DNA of 64,000 nucleotides from Agrostemma githago (taxonomy: Eukaryota; Streptophyta; Magnoliopsida; Caryophyllales; Caryophyllaceae): contig OY288249.1 of assembly GCA_958450325.1 (NCBI GenBank), positions 68,574,166 through 68,638,165 of the forward strand, written 5' to 3'. The position numbers were made by a program, and so were the translations under genes. The notes beneath the pieces were generated by a model, which did not search any database, was not told where the DNA came from, and was given only the letters and a program-made list of their open reading frames with translations. Positions within the stretch are counted from its first letter, which is position 1, and each line of letters starts with the position of its first letter. Of the stretch, positions 32,961 through 46,460 are shown piece by piece.

Positions 32961-35900
32961 ATGGCGACCATGGTGAGTTCAGCGGGAGCCTTGCTTGCTA
33001 TGCTCAACGAGAATCATCCTGCTCTCAAGCTTCACGCTCTCTCTAATCTTAATCACTTCGCTCACTTCTTCTGGCCTGAGATCTCTCCCAGCATCCCTCT
33101 CATGTACACTCTACTCTACTCTACTCTACTCTACTTCCTTACTTTCCTCTTTCTATCTTCCTCTCTCTCAATTCGGCCTTTTTTTTCCTGCTTCACATCC
33201 ATTAGGGTTTGTCGCTGTCTGTCATGTAATGTGAATTTTACGAATTTGAGTCTTCTAGTTAGTATGCTCAGTGCGTGTAGATAGGATTTGATAAACATAG
33301 TGTAGTTGCCGGCCGTGTTTTTTCGGGTTCTTGTTGCTTCGAAATTTTGAGATGACTGGCTGAGTGCCCAAATGGAATTGGGAAGGGTTGGGGACTTTCA
33401 CGGCCTAATTCTTCCAACTTCCAATCATTGATAAGGCTTCTGCGCGAACACTTGATTTAAATCAACGAACTGATACGAGTTGCCATTCTAGTGGGGATAA
33501 AAAAAGCAGCAAGCTTTGAGTTGAAAGTACACCCTATGAGGCATGTAACCATGGACCAAACTTGGAATACAGCCAATTCATATACGGAGTATTTATTATA
33601 CAAATATGCTCAAAATGGAGCATAATTCGGAATACTTATACGTTATAATTAACCTTTTATGTCTTTGCACCTTGATCCTCTCTAGAATCTCAAAAAGCTT
33701 ATAGTTACTCGAATAATACTTTAGAATACACATATATTTGTTTGCAAAAACAATACGCCTCGTGTATTAGGCGCTCAGCTTTGCGTTGTCACCGTGGGCC
33801 TACACTGTCTCAGTGTACCTCATGCCATGTGTCTCATCATCATAGGCCCACATTGTCTCAGTGTACCAGGTGCCCTTTACAACTGAGGTGTTAATACTCG
33901 TGATGTACAATGGAGTTGGACTAGGAGGAGCCCTGTATTTGTGATTGTAACAGACCTTTGCTTGTGGCTTCTTGTTGCATAGTTGTTTGCATAGAGTATT
34001 CTAATTAAATTCCAAGTTGATAATTTTGAGTATCATTTGCTGTATTGCCAAGGCCTTCCTTCACCTTTTATTTCATCCTTGGTGTCATTCACACTTAAAC
34101 GAGGTGGCTCTTTATCGGACTGGAGAACCTATAGCCTCAAACTGCCTTAATCATTTTTGTAAAAGTCTGATGGGTTTCTTGCGACTATATCAGATTATGT
34201 TTTGGCTCATCAAATGAACTACGCGACGGTTTGAGTAACATTCATTCCATTTTCTTACCAGCATATGCTTGTTTTGTTTCATGTTGAGGATTTAGTGCAG
34301 GAGTATGAATTGTAATAGCACTGGTGAATTATCCAATCATTGTTGCTGTCTTTTTGTTTCAGTGAAAGCTTGTATGAAGATGAAGAGTTTTCCGAGAGGG
34401 CACTTGCAGCCTTAGTTGTTTCTAAGGTAATTGTCATTTGCTGAACCCCTTACGAGATTATAGAATGAAGAATATTATTGGGACATGTAATATAAGAAGA
34501 ATAGAATAAATGGAAGATGATTTTTTTTTTATGTATATGGCACTAACTGAATGGAAGCTCATTTGTCTCTGCTATAACCGTTAAAGAATAACTAACTCTA
34601 TTCAGGACACATGAACATCTATTGGTGTGCCTGTTGTGTATTGTAAAATACTACTCCCTCTTGTCCAATCCAAAGCTTACATAGAGTTTTTCACAAGTTG
34701 TAAGAAAGTGGGTAAAAAGTAAGGGTATTATTGATAAATCACAAAGTCTTATGGAAGACCCCTAATATTAAATTGTGTCAAAAGTAATGGCATTTGCTGG
34801 AAATAGATGAAGGATACGTTGATTACATGGTAAAGTCTTATTATATCAAAAAGAGAATGTTAGTAGTTTGGATTGGATGCTTCGTTTATAGGTTTGGATT
34901 GGATTGGATGAGGAGTATCAGTTAGTCTTAACTCTTGAATGTTTCAGTATCATCTTTCATAAGATTTTAGACATAACTAGCCGTCACCAATCATCTATTG
35001 GCAAACTCTTGTGTTCATGAATCATGATTATTGTACTATTTTAAAAAAAATTGTCTTTTGCAATCAAGTTAATTTATTTATTGGTTAGCACTTAGCACAC
35101 ATGTCTCTATAGCTCAATATCACCTTTCTTAAGATTTGTTAGCTATCAGTAGTCATCCATTGGTAGAATGTGGTGTTTTATGGTTATTATACTTTTGTTT
35201 TACAAAATAAACAGATTGTGCCCAATCAAGTTAAATGGATTGATTAGTTAGCATATTTTCAAATGATTTTTAATGATGGTTGGAATTTTCGCTTCAGTTC
35301 TACTTAGCATAACCAATTCGCATGTAAAGCTATTGGTGCATCCCTAAAATTCCCTATGAGCGTGTTTGGTTATCATATACCAAATGATATACACTAGTAA
35401 ATGCATATTGTATATTTTTGTGTGTATTCATATTGGTATTGAGAAGTACTACTCAATTAATTAAGCACCCCGTCTACGAATCATTGATCATGTCTAACAT
35501 ATGATCTATTACAGGTTTTTTATTTCTTGGGTGAGTTAAATGATTCATTATCGTATGCACTTGGAGCTGGGCCTTTGTTTGATGTCTCTGAGGATTCTGA
35601 TTATGTTCGAACTCTTCTTGGTAAAGATTTTCACTGCATTTTTCTTTAGTTGCCACATTTTTCATAATATAGTTATACACTCCGTAGTTATTATTGGCTG
35701 TCCGAGAATCTAAATCTCAAATAAAAAAACTATAGACAGCTTGAGAGTGTGACTAACTGACTATTACTTTCTAATTTTGATGTTTTTTCTTCTTCAGATA
35801 AGGCTATTGATGAGTATGCTAGCCTGAGAAATAAAGCAGCAGATTCAAATGAAGAAGCTTCGAAAATTGATCCCAGGCTAGAGGCAATTGTGGAAAGAAT

Positions 35901-38900
35901 GTTGGAGAAGTATGTTGTTTTGTTTATATAGTTTTATATGCTTTTAAGGACTCTATGGCTAGTTAAGCTTACTAGTGATGTGTTCCAGGTGCATTTTGGA
36001 TGAGAAATACCAGCAAGCAATGGGGATGACAATCGAGTGCCGAAGACTTGATAAACTTGAGGAAGCAATAATGAGGAGTGATAATGCTCCTGGATGTTTG
36101 GCATACTGTATTAATGTCTCCCATTCCTATGTTAACCGTAGGGAATATCGTCAGGAGGTATGGAAGTTTTATATGTGAATTGTTACACATTCTCCTCCTG
36201 GCTTAGTGAGGCTTAGGTTTAGATTTAATATTGGAAACAAGAGTTCAATGTTATTTATCCTTTTTCGTTGCAGGTACTTCGTTTACTTGTCCGAGTATAT
36301 CAAAAGCTGCCGTCTCCTGATTATATAAGCATTTGTCAGTGTCTCATGTTTTTGGATCAACCTGAAGTTGTCTCTACCATTCTTGAAAAACTTCTTCGGT
36401 CTGAGAACAAGGATGATGCTTTGCTTGCCTTTCAAATAGCCTTTGATCTTGTGGAGAATGAACATCAAGCGTTTCTTTTGACTGTGAGGGATCGTCTATC
36501 GAAGCCCAAGACTCAGCCTTCAGAGCAGTCAATCTCTAGGGAATCTGAGTCCGGTCAAACTGAAGATGCAGCTGGCACTGCGGATGTAGCAATGAGTGAT
36601 GGAACTGCATCCACAGTGACTGTGAGTGAGGTAGATCCTCTTGAAGTTACATATGCAGAAAGATTGACAAAAATAAAAGGAATATTGTCAGGAGAGACAT
36701 CAATACAGCTGACTTTGCAGTTTTTGTATAGTCATAATAGGTATGCAACTTTAACTCTTTCTTACTTACTGCAGTTTTCAAGCTGTTCCCATATGAGCTG
36801 TATTAAGTCTCCTTTTGCATTTTCTTACAATAGGTCGGACCTCCTTATTTTGAAAACCATAAAACAATCTGTGGAGACGAGGAATAGTGTTTGTCACAGT
36901 GCAACAATTTATGCAAACGCTATTATGCACGCTGGTACAACAGTGGACACATTCCTCAGAGAAAATTTGGTAATACATATTTTTTTAAGAGTTGTAACAT
37001 TTTGGAGTAAGTCTTAATTCAGAAGTATTTTCTTACTTCTTTTTCAAACTTTCGTTTGTCAGGATTGGCTTAGCAGGGCTACTAACTGGGCAAAGTTTAG
37101 TGCCACAGCTGGATTGGGTGTTATTCATAAAGGCCATCTCCAACAGGGTCGGTCACTTATGGCACCTTATTTGCCACAGGGTGGGGCTGGTGGTGGTGGC
37201 AGTCCCTATTCTGAAGGTGGAGCTCTATATGCTCTGGGTTTAATCCATGCTAACCATGGCGAGGGGATCAAGCAATTTCTTCGTGATAGCCTACGGAGCA
37301 CTAATGTTGAGGTGTGATTATTATCTGTATAAGACGTTACAATAATGCACCTTAGTGTATTCAAGAATAATAACAAATGTGGGCTAAATTTTTGTTTTCT
37401 TGCAGGTAATACAGCATGGAGCTTGTCTGGGTCTTGGTTTAGCAGCCCTTGGAACTGCAGATGAAGAAGTATTTGAGGATGTTAAAACTATTCTCTATAC
37501 AGACAGTGCTGTTGCTGGTGAAGCTGCTGGTATCAGTATGGGTCTTCTTATGGTCGGCACTGCGAGTGAAAAGGCTGGGGAAATGCTTGCTTATGCTCAT
37601 GAAACTCAGCATGAGAAGATCATCAGGTAAGTCTATATTTCTTATCTATTACACTCTATAATGGTAGTTTTCACTCTATAGTTTACGGAGTATTTTTTTT
37701 TGCTTATGTGATGGTTGGCTTATGCAGGGGCTTAGCATTAGGTATTGCACTTACAGTTTACGGGAGAGAGGAGGAAGCGGACACATTAATTGAACAAATG
37801 ACCAGAGATCAAGATCCCATAGTGCGTTATGGTGGTATGTATGCATTAGCTTTGGCATACAGCGGAACATCAAATAACAAGGCCATCCGTCAGCTGCTGC
37901 ACTTTGCAGTATCTGACGTGAGTGATGATGTTAGACGGACTGCAGTTTTGGCACTTGGTTTTGTCATGTATTCTGAACCTGAGCAGGTTAGTTTTACGTT
38001 TATGCTTTGTGCCTTCATCATCGAAGGTGAAAAATGCATGACCTTGAGCAGTTTGACTAGTTTTATGTGTGTTTGAAGACTCCAGAGTCCAGAGTAACTA
38101 CAATTACTCCCTTTGACTACATTTAAACTTTCTACTATTTGGGTCGATATTTTTTTCCCCGAAGAATGGCCTAACCTCATTTACACTTAGTACTTGGAAT
38201 CTTTCCTCTCTTTTTTTGTATGTTAATTTATAGTCATTGTGGTTTGTGACCCACATCTTTCCTCAACTCGTATTGTCCTCACACCATATCAAGCGTTCTT
38301 AAATCATGTCATGAGGCATGGATTTTATTTATGATTGGAAGTTTGCAGACTTATGCACTATGTCACTTCGATTGTTCATACTACCCACTTACCCATGTCT
38401 AATATGACAGTGGGACGTATGCATGAGACTTGGACACTTCATAAGTTAATTTTAGGTAAAAAAAATGCCCCCCAAATAAAAATAAAAATAACAACTAGTG
38501 CGGATCTTGAACTCATGCCTGGGTCGGGTACTTTTAACCAAGTGTATGTAATGTTGTTCATAAATGCTCTCCTCATTGACAGACACCCAGGATCGTGTCT
38601 CTGCTATCTGAGTCCTACAATCCTCATGTCCGTTATGGTGCTGCCCTTGCGGTTGGCATTTCATGTGCTGGAACTGGTTTGAGTGAGGCCATATCTTTGC
38701 TGGAGCCACTGACGTCAGATGTGGTTGATTTTGTTCGTCAAGGTGCCCTGATTGCAATGGCCATGGTAATGATTCAGACTACTGAAGCAATGGATTCTCG
38801 TGTTGGAACATTTAGGTAATAGCCCAATCTGCATCCTTTCGATCGTTACTCCATTGGCAAAATCTTTCCTTATTTCATATTGCACATGGCATAATAATAA

Positions 38901-40184
38901 AAAATACCAGAAAAACAGAATTAATTGCCGGTTCACTACTCCCCTCGCTAGAGAATAAGATGACATAAAATTACTGAAATGCCACTCCAAGTGGTCCACT
39001 TTCAAGGGTTATTTGAGATTGATGTGGTGTAGTTATGTAATTAACACAAAAAATCAGGACAAGAGAACCATTTTTCACTGATAAGATATTCAGGAATTGG
39101 AAGTATTTCTAAGTTGACCTAAAATCGGAAATCTTTGTTTTGGCGAGTACTAGTTTTTCTCTCTTCAAAATACTCTGTATTATTTTTTTTATCATCCCTG
39201 ACGAGGCTTTGATAATCCATTCCAGACGACAGTTGGAGAAAATAATTCTTGACAAACATGAAGATACAATGAGCAAAATGGGAGCAATTTTAGCATCTGG
39301 AATACTTGATGCGGGTGGAAGGAATGTGACGATCAGGCTTCTTTCCAAGTCAAAACATGATAAAATCACGGCTGTTGTTGGTTTGGCAGTGTTTACCCAA
39401 TTCTGGTATTGGTATCCCCTCATATATTTTGTGAGCTTGGCATTCTCGCCAACAGCCTTCGTGGGGTTAAATTACGATTTGAAGGTTCCCAAATTTGATT
39501 TTGTGTCTTCTGCAAAACCTTCCCTGTTCGAGTATCCCAAACCAACAAGTGTGGCCACCACCACCTTCGCTGTGAAGCTTCCTACTGCTGTATTGTCAAC
39601 ATCTGCAAAAGCCAAATCCAGAGCCAAAAAGGAGTTGGAGCAGAAGGAAAAGGAGAAGTCTGGTAGTGCTGAGTCAACTTCTGCATCGGGAACTGGAAAA
39701 TCAAAATCTACTGAGAAAGATGGAGACTCTATGCTGGTAAGCAGGCCGTCAGTTGGACTCTTTGAACTTTATTTTCCTTAATCTTCCTTTGAAATTATTT
39801 GGGTTAAAAATATTTTCAGACTAACCAAACATAGCCTTAACTTTAAGTGATTTGGATGTGTGTTGACAGGTCGACAACCCAACGGAGAAGAAAGTGGTAG
39901 AGCAAGAGCCATCTTTCCAAACCCTAACGAACCCAGCAAGAGTTGTTCCGGCCCAAGAGAAGTATATCAAGTTTATGGAGGGAAGCAGATACATGCCGGT
40001 GAAGATGGCGCCCTCCGGTTTCCTTCTCTTGAAAGATTTGCATCCCGAGGAACCCGAGGTATTATCTTTGACAGACTCCCCTGATGCCGCTAATGCGCCC
40101 AGTGGTGCTGCGGCTCAACAGGGTTCAGGAATGGCTGTGGATGAAGAGCCTCAGCCCCCACAGCCTTTTGAATATACCTCTTGA
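32961..40184 (+). CDS. RPN2: 26S proteasome regulatory subunit RPN2 (PSMD1)
   Basis: Thirteen exons: 32961-33103, 34363-34426, 35515-35620, 35798-35909, 35989-36157, 36274-36740, 36834-36969, 37063-37311, 37406-37626, 37728-37986, 38583-38815, 39226-39736 and 39870-40184. They encode 994 aa, the usual size of plant RPN2. This is the large non-ATPase scaffold of the 19S base. It has a helical N-terminus (HALSNLNHFAHFFWPEIS), then a toroid of proteasome/cyclosome repeats recognisable as Gly/Ala-rich blocks (SEGGALYALGLIHANHG, QHGACLGLGLAALG, YGGMYALALAYSG, VRYGAALAVGISCAGTG), then the conserved FWYWYPLIYFVSLAFSPTAF segment, and a C-terminal K/E-rich and acidic tail. RPN2 anchors RPN13 and the deubiquitination machinery. 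Intron 6 (36741-36833, 93 nt) has no stop and is in frame. The leader carries ggattggattggatt repeats and intron 1 starts with a (ctcta)n run. Confidence 0.96.
33107..33135. repeat. (CTCTA)n microsatellite at the start of RPN2 intron 1
   Basis: Five to six ctcta units directly after the splice donor of RPN2 exon 1. Confidence 0.85.
34652..34918. mobile_element. Possible degenerate MITE in RPN2 intron 2
   Basis: The left end ctccctcttgtccaatccaa is roughly mirrored by ttggattggatgaggag near 34900. The inner part is only partly symmetric and no clean target duplication is visible. Confidence 0.45.
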
Positions 40185-41179
40185 TCATCATGTGGACTTC
40201 CTTGATATGACCTAATTTATTTTTCCCCTGTATCTGAACCAAACTTGTACGATAAAATAGTTAGTTGCCTTGAGTATTTTTGTACGTTATGGTTGCCGAT
40301 GTCGCCCACTCCCTTTTGATACGGTAACCGAGCTGCTTGTATCGTAAAGGGTGTGTTTTTTCCTTTTTGCTTTGTGGTATTTCGCAATTGTAATTTGCCT
40401 TGCACCACTGTTTTGATTCCATTGGAAGACAGACAGTATCCCCTCTATCTCAGACAGACAGTACTACAATCATTCGACGATAATGGACTTGGCTGTTGTA
40501 AATTTGAAGATCCGTTTTCTGTTTTCTGGTTGTTAGACTTGTTACTAAGACACATTTATCTCGGATATTCCACCATAACAATTTCGGTGGTGCATAAAGT
40601 ATGCGACAGATTTTCAGTCGCGAGCCTTTCGCCGTGGTTATTCTGCTGCAACTTATGAATATTCCATTGTGAGGTTTGTGATGCATGTTGCCTTTTTTTG
40701 TGGTGGAACTGGAACCCTCCTCTGTACCTCTCAATTGACCTATTGTCACTTGTTTCACCTTGACAAATCCTTAATCGATTGGGCAAAACAGAATGATTTG
40801 AATTTATTGAAATAGATTTTGGTAATTCGAATGGAGTATCGCAGTGATAGTGAATAGGGAAAGAGCAAAAGCAAGTGCCAAAAAAAGATAATTTGGGAGT
40901 TTGAAAACCCGACCATATGAAGCAAAAAGTCGAAAATAATGTAATTTTGTTCCAACAAAGTGCGTACTTGGTCACGACAAGAGTAGTAAGGCTAATACAC
41001 ATACAGATTGCGTGGAAAATGAAGTTAAAAAAGAGTGGAGTCGATATGGGTATGGGTATCCCCAAATAAGGAAACAAAAGTGGAAGATAGAGAGAGAGGG
41101 AGATAGGGAAAAGGTTGAAGAAGAAGAAGAAGAAGGTGTGGTGCAGTGAAAGTGAGGTTCGGCCCTCTTGCAGGTAGAA
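40185..41179. other. RPN2 3' flank and MYB-CC gene upstream region
   Basis: It contains the presumed RPN2 3'UTR (to about 40500) and the promoter and leader of the MYB-CC gene, including a gaagaagaagaagaag run at 41121-41136. The long minus-strand ORF here lacks recognisable domains and is compositional. Confidence 0.55.
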
Positions 41180-44100
41180 ATGTACAGAACAGAAATAGGG
41201 CAAGCAGTAGTGGTGGGAGAGGCATGCGTTGTGTTGACTTCAGATCCCAAACCCAGACTTCGTTGGACTTCTGAACTCCATGACCGCTTTGTCGACGCTG
41301 TTACCTCCCTTGGCGGCCCTCAAAGTATCTCTCTCTCCTTCTTCTTCTTCTAATTATTATTATTATTATTATTATTATGGTGATTTTCATTGGAAACCCA
41401 GAACACGAGAATTGGGAAAATCACCAATTTCAAAAGCTTTTGTTTGGTTGCCATGGAGGAATTAGAGCTTTGTGACATGAATTAGAGGATCTTTTATCAA
41501 CCAAACCAACCCTCCTCTCCATTGCATTGCCAATAGTTTAGGGGATTTCGTCTTATTTATTTGTTTACCAAGGGAGGGAGTATAAGGTAATTACGGAATA
41601 TTGCACACACAATTTCACATGTATCATTGCCTGATGCCAGCTCCAGTGCTGCCTTTCATTGTTACTCGACTATTTGCTTTCTTTTGACTTTTATAGTTGC
41701 CAGTTTCTTAGGTTACATTATTAATGGCCTTCTTTCTGTATTCTCGTTGTTGCTCTTGTCGTGTGGTCCTAATGGATTCTAACAAACACCCCGAATATGA
41801 GGTGATTATACATACACTCACTCACTCAGTCAATTCATTCTGCTTTCTGCCCGATTTTACTAGACTCTCACCTGCTAAATTTTCAGTTGCTTCGTGAATT
41901 GAGGTTTAAAATTGCACGAATCACATTCTTAGCTTTCTCTACATCTATGGAAATGATCAGCCTAAAAAAATGATGGTATCTCGCACACGAAACAAAAAGC
42001 CTGAAAGTAGGGTCCAAGAATATCTGTTTTAGGCGCTTTCTTGGAGTGTTATATACTTGTATGGATTGATATCGTCCTCGTACTTTTATTCTGCTTTTGA
42101 TGACACTGAAGGCCCATTATCTTCTATCCTTTTCAGAGGCAACACCAAAGAGCATTTTGCGAACAATGGGTGTTAAAGGTCTGACGTTGTATCATCTGAA
42201 GTCACATCTTCAGGTATTTGTCGTGCATTTTTCACTCCATGTCATCTATGCTTAGTTTTTTGCAGTATGATGAGATGTGGTTTGTGCTGTGAATGTACTC
42301 TTCTGTTATCGCTCATTTCCTCAGCATTAAAGTTTATTCGCTCATACTCCGGCTTTCCCTCAAATTCTGTGAGATTAAACTTAAAAAGTGAGGCTAAATG
42401 GAAAAATGGAGTATGTGTGAAACTGTGAACTGATGTTTTGCCAGTGGCATTCAAGTTATCTTGTTCTTGAAAATTTCTTACCTTTTGGGGGGCATTTTAT
42501 TACAACCATTGGCTTTATTTGTATAGACCATCCATCATGTTTACCTATATTTGCCTTTCCTTTTATTATTTCCTATATTTGCCTTTCCTTTTGTTATTTC
42601 AATTGTCATTATGGTTTCATATATTGATTCATTTTAGCCGAACTCAAATAATCTTGTTGCCGAACGAGCTTAGTTTTTGGTCAAACATTTTTGCCGCTGT
42701 ATCCATGTTCTTCATGCCTGACTATCATCGCAGAAATATAGGATAGGGAAGCTAGCATGCAAGGATGCCATTGATAGTTCAAAGGATGGTATGACTCCGA
42801 CTTTTCTTGTAAATATGAACTAGACGTTATATATGTACTATGTAGCCAATGTATAACGTCAAGTCGTGACTTATATGTTATATTTTTGTTGTATCATTAA
42901 CTGAATAAATTTAGTTTTCCACTTCTCACTTTATGTCTTCTCCCTTTTTCTGCTTCACCCATGGTGAATGTAGCTTCTTGCAAGGCAGAGAGTCATGACA
43001 CCGACTCATCAACATCATCTTCAAGAATGAAAGCCCAAGATTTGAATGAGTACGTGATACTAATTGTTTTTCTGCCTTTATGACACAACAATTCGAGACC
43101 TGTTTATGCTAAATTTGTTCGCTCTCTTTCTAATATGGTCAACAGTGGCTATCAAGTCACAGAGGCATTGAGAGTACAAATGGAAATTCAAAGACGGTTG
43201 CATGAACAATTGGAGGTTGGTGCCATTTTCGCCTCTATTAACTATGAAAGTGTACCTTTTGTTTTTTTGTTTAACGTGCTAGGTATCTTATCCAAATTAA
43301 GGAAATCAGGTTTTTGCAGCAGATAGATATTCAGTTTTGGTTGACCGTTGCACATAAGCTTTGCTTATGTCTAAATTTTAGCAGCTTGACTTCTTCGCAT
43401 ACTGATATACATGCTGAAATTCAGAATCAAAATCAACTTCCTTACCGGTGCCTTTTTATTTCATCTCTAATGTATTGCCATTTCAGTTAATTTACTTTGA
43501 CTGACGGATGACTACTAGTGAATTGGAATGCATCAGTAATTTATACCATCATAGTGGAGATTCTTTATGTACTTCTATGTTTCTATCTCAGTGAGAGGCC
43601 AACAACTCAAAAGTCAAAACTGTATGGTTTTGGACTCTGATGGAAAACAAAACAAAATGGCTCAAGAAACTAGCTAAACTTTTGATTTTATTTTTTCTAA
43701 TCATGATATAGAAGGCTATTTGATGCAATTCATGATACAATTTCCAATCAAACAAATTCAATGCTGTTTATGTGACGAGTACTCAAATTCGATGATTACC
43801 CGATTGTAGGTTCCACGCCATGTTCAGCTTCGCATGGAAGCTCAAAACAAGTATTTGCACTGCCTTGTTGAGAAAGCCTGTAAAGCACTGAGTGAACAAG
43901 CAGCAGATTCATTTGGGCTGGAAGCGGCCCATCAGGAGCTTTCGGAGCTAGCCATCATGATCTCTGCCAGTGAATCCAGTGGGTTGGTCCTGCCGGATAC
44001 CATCAAAATGCCGTATTTGTCAGAATTAACTCCAGTGGAAGACAGCAAAACAGCTCCTCCAGTTGTTGCTGCATGGATCAGTGATTGCTCAGTTGACAGC

Positions 44101-44235
44101 TGTTTGACTTCGATGGGAAGCCCGGCTTCTCCACTCGGTGCTAAAAGACCAAGACCCGTATTTGGGTATGGGGATATATTACCATCGGAGTGCAACACGG
44201 AGCACGAGGTAGGGTGGATAATGGCTAATATCTAG
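41180..44235 (+). CDS. MYB-CC (PHR1-like) transcription factor
   Basis: Six exons: 41180-41324, 42137-42213, 42734-42788, 42974-43049, 43146-43215 and 43810-44235, totalling 282 aa. Residues about 26-77 form a GARP-type single MYB DNA-binding domain (PRLRWTSELHDRFVDAV ... GLTLYHLKSHLQKYR). Residues about 119-167 form the CC domain (TEALRVQMEIQRRLHEQLE ... KYLHCLVEKA), a coiled coil used for dimerisation. This pair defines the MYB-CC family, to which the phosphate-starvation regulators PHR1 and the PHL proteins belong. Such factors bind P1BS-type imperfect palindromes as dimers. The tail is Ser/Pro-rich with an SPASPLGAKRPRP stretch. The ATG at 41180 is preceded by an in-frame ttg only, so it is the natural start. 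The exact paralogue (PHL or other) is not assigned. Confidence 0.92.
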
Positions 44236-45066
44236 TTTGCGAAATTCTTGGAATACGGCATCAATTCTGTCTTCCTCCTTTTTCTTCAGTTCAAAGACTG
44301 ATTGCTAAATCTGACCTCTTATTCAAAGGTCTGTAATGTGTATATTCTCAAAGCTAACAACCCCCTCTGACATTTGTTCGTCCTAATCAAATTTCTCACT
44401 GCATATTTTCTGTAATGGGCGCGCATTAAGACCCTTTACGATACTTTATCTATGTACTACGGAGTATCTTTTTTTTTTCCTTGATAAATTGCAAGTCATA
44501 CACCTACCTGATGTATTCTACTGCTTCGTTGATCTGCAAGCTGTTTACGGTTTGTAGCCTTTATCATGCTATCGTGCGGATTTAACATCTCTTGTGAATG
44601 AATACCTGGTGTTGGTGTACATTTCAAGTTGCTCGCTTTCCGAGGCGTGTGTGTTACCATACCAGCCTATCATTACTACATCTTACTGCTGAATGTTGAT
44701 CACTTAGTATGTCTCAAGATTCCTAGTCCGGCAAACCGATCCCCAAAACGTGTTCACAATCATGGTAACTGTCAAAACTGTTAGGAAACCGTCACCTATA
44801 CTGCAGCACGACCCACATTTATTTACAGGTATCATGTATTCACACCAATCAGTAAAGCATGACGGCCCTACAAAACAGACATACGCTTGGTATGCACTTC
44901 TCATAATCAAATTCTCCTGGTTTTTATTTCTTTAGTTTGCGTTGTTTAAACTGTTATTCTTAACTTATCACTGTCATTATCCTTAACCTGTCTTCTTCTT
45001 AAGAGGATGGTGTTATCAGTTATCCTCCTCTTTTAGTCTTTCCCGCTTTAACTCGAAGTGACAGGC
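44236..45066. other. Intergenic between MYB-CC and CML genes
   Basis: The 3'UTR of the MYB-CC gene is followed by unassigned sequence. A cggagta word at 44459 and a poly-T run are the only notable features. Confidence 0.5.
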
Positions 45067-46460
45067 ATGGAAGAATCAACGCCGTCTTCTGGTAAAGCTT
45101 GTTTTCCTTCAACACGTACGTGAGCCTGCATATGTTTAATTCTCCTTACCCTAAACATAGATTTGAGTGTTTGAACTCTCGGGCAATTTTGTTGTACTAT
45201 AATTTGAGCTTAACTGTAGTTTTTTTTTCAAGGAAAATCTCATCCCTGCCCTGCTCTCAAAACCATAGCTAATAAAGTTGGAAACATTCTTTGCGGCTGT
45301 CATAATGCAAGCAAATACAAGAGGTTGGATTCGAAGCTCGAAAAGAAAATGGTTCAACTTAGACCAAGAATTTCAAGGCATGACAGTTTCAGAACAATTA
45401 ACAGTATAATCATGAAGTTTCCCCGGTTGAGAGAGCAAGTCCAAAACCTCAGAGATTTGTTTTTGCAGTACGGTGAGTTATAGTTTTATAGATAGACGAC
45501 CTCAGCTGCAGGTTATTATGATCAGATTGAGTCGGGTCAGTCGAGGTCTCATCTGTTCCATGTATCTTGTTTGAGGGACATGTTTCTGCATATGACTCAA
45601 CTTGAGTTGGTTCATTTTGGCTCAGATGAAGACCACAATGGATTCCTTGACCGAAAGGAGCTAAAGAAATGCCTCAAGGACTTAGAAGCCAACCTCCCAA
45701 CCAAGGATTTCGATGATCTGTTCCATTCATGTGATACTGATGACAACGGACTAATACAGTTTCACGAGTTCATTGTTTTCGTGTGTCTCAGTTATCTGTT
45801 GACGCGACCTACCAGCTCTAATGATACTGTACGTACTTTATTTTCTCTCGCGCCAATTTAGTCAGTATAGGCTTGTTTTACAACGGGCGTCTGGCGGTAA
45901 GGTAAGAGAGCCTTCAAGGTAGACCTAACAAATTCAGGTTATCTGTTGAGATAAGGGTTATTTTTGGTGTAAAGTTGTATGTTTGATTTGGAATGTGTTG
46001 AAGGTATCAAGGATGGGATGGGCAGAGGTGGAAGCAACCTTTGAAGCAGTCCTCCAAGCGTTCTTCTGCATGGATAAAAACTGCGATGGGAAACTGAACA
46101 AAAGTGACATGATGATGACGCTGAGCGATGCTCCCTGTGAAAAATCACCTGCACATGTCACCCAGTCTAGATTTAGTAAGTTGAACCCTTTTCTGTTGTT
46201 ACATCTAGCTTTGCCTACATTATTAGCAGCATGTATACAAAGAGGTGTCTCTGAATGGTACTAGCTAGCCTGATGAATGATCATGTCATGTCCTGACCAA
46301 GACGGTCGGCTACATTATACTTGTATAAGGGATTGGATTTTGTGCAGAGGAGATGGACAAAGATAAAGACGGAAAGGTGAGTTTCAGAGAATTCCTGTTT
46401 GCATTGACTAGCTGGCTCGGGATTGACTCCGATCAAGAAGTTCTTGTTCATGGAGATTGA
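45067..46460 (+). CDS. EF-hand calcium-binding protein, CML21/CML22-like
   Basis: Five exons: 45067-45091, 45233-45472, 45626-45828, 46004-46175 and 46348-46460, giving 250 aa. Four EF-hand loops are visible: DEDHNGFLDRKE (89-100), DTDDNGLIQFHE (125-136), DKNCDGKLNKSD (180-191, with Asp instead of Glu at position 12) and DKDKDGKVSFRE (217-228). The N-terminal region with KLEKKMV and SFRTINSIIMKFPRLRE is shared with CML21/22-type proteins, which are longer than calmodulin and act as calcium sensors. The third loop's position-12 Asp usually weakens Ca2+ affinity or shifts it toward Mg2+. The first exon encodes only eight residues before its splice, so the start is the least certain part. Confidence 0.85.

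Noticed and set aside
38460..38560. tRNA-like B-box (gagttcaagatcc, minus strand) in RPN2 intron 10, suggestive of another SINE
   Set aside because: No convincing A-box at the right distance and no target duplication could be seen; left out of the features.
40556..41203. 215-aa minus-strand ORF upstream of the MYB-CC gene
   Set aside because: Overlaps the leader and promoter; its serine/leucine/phenylalanine-rich translation reflects purine-rich DNA on the other strand and shows no domain.
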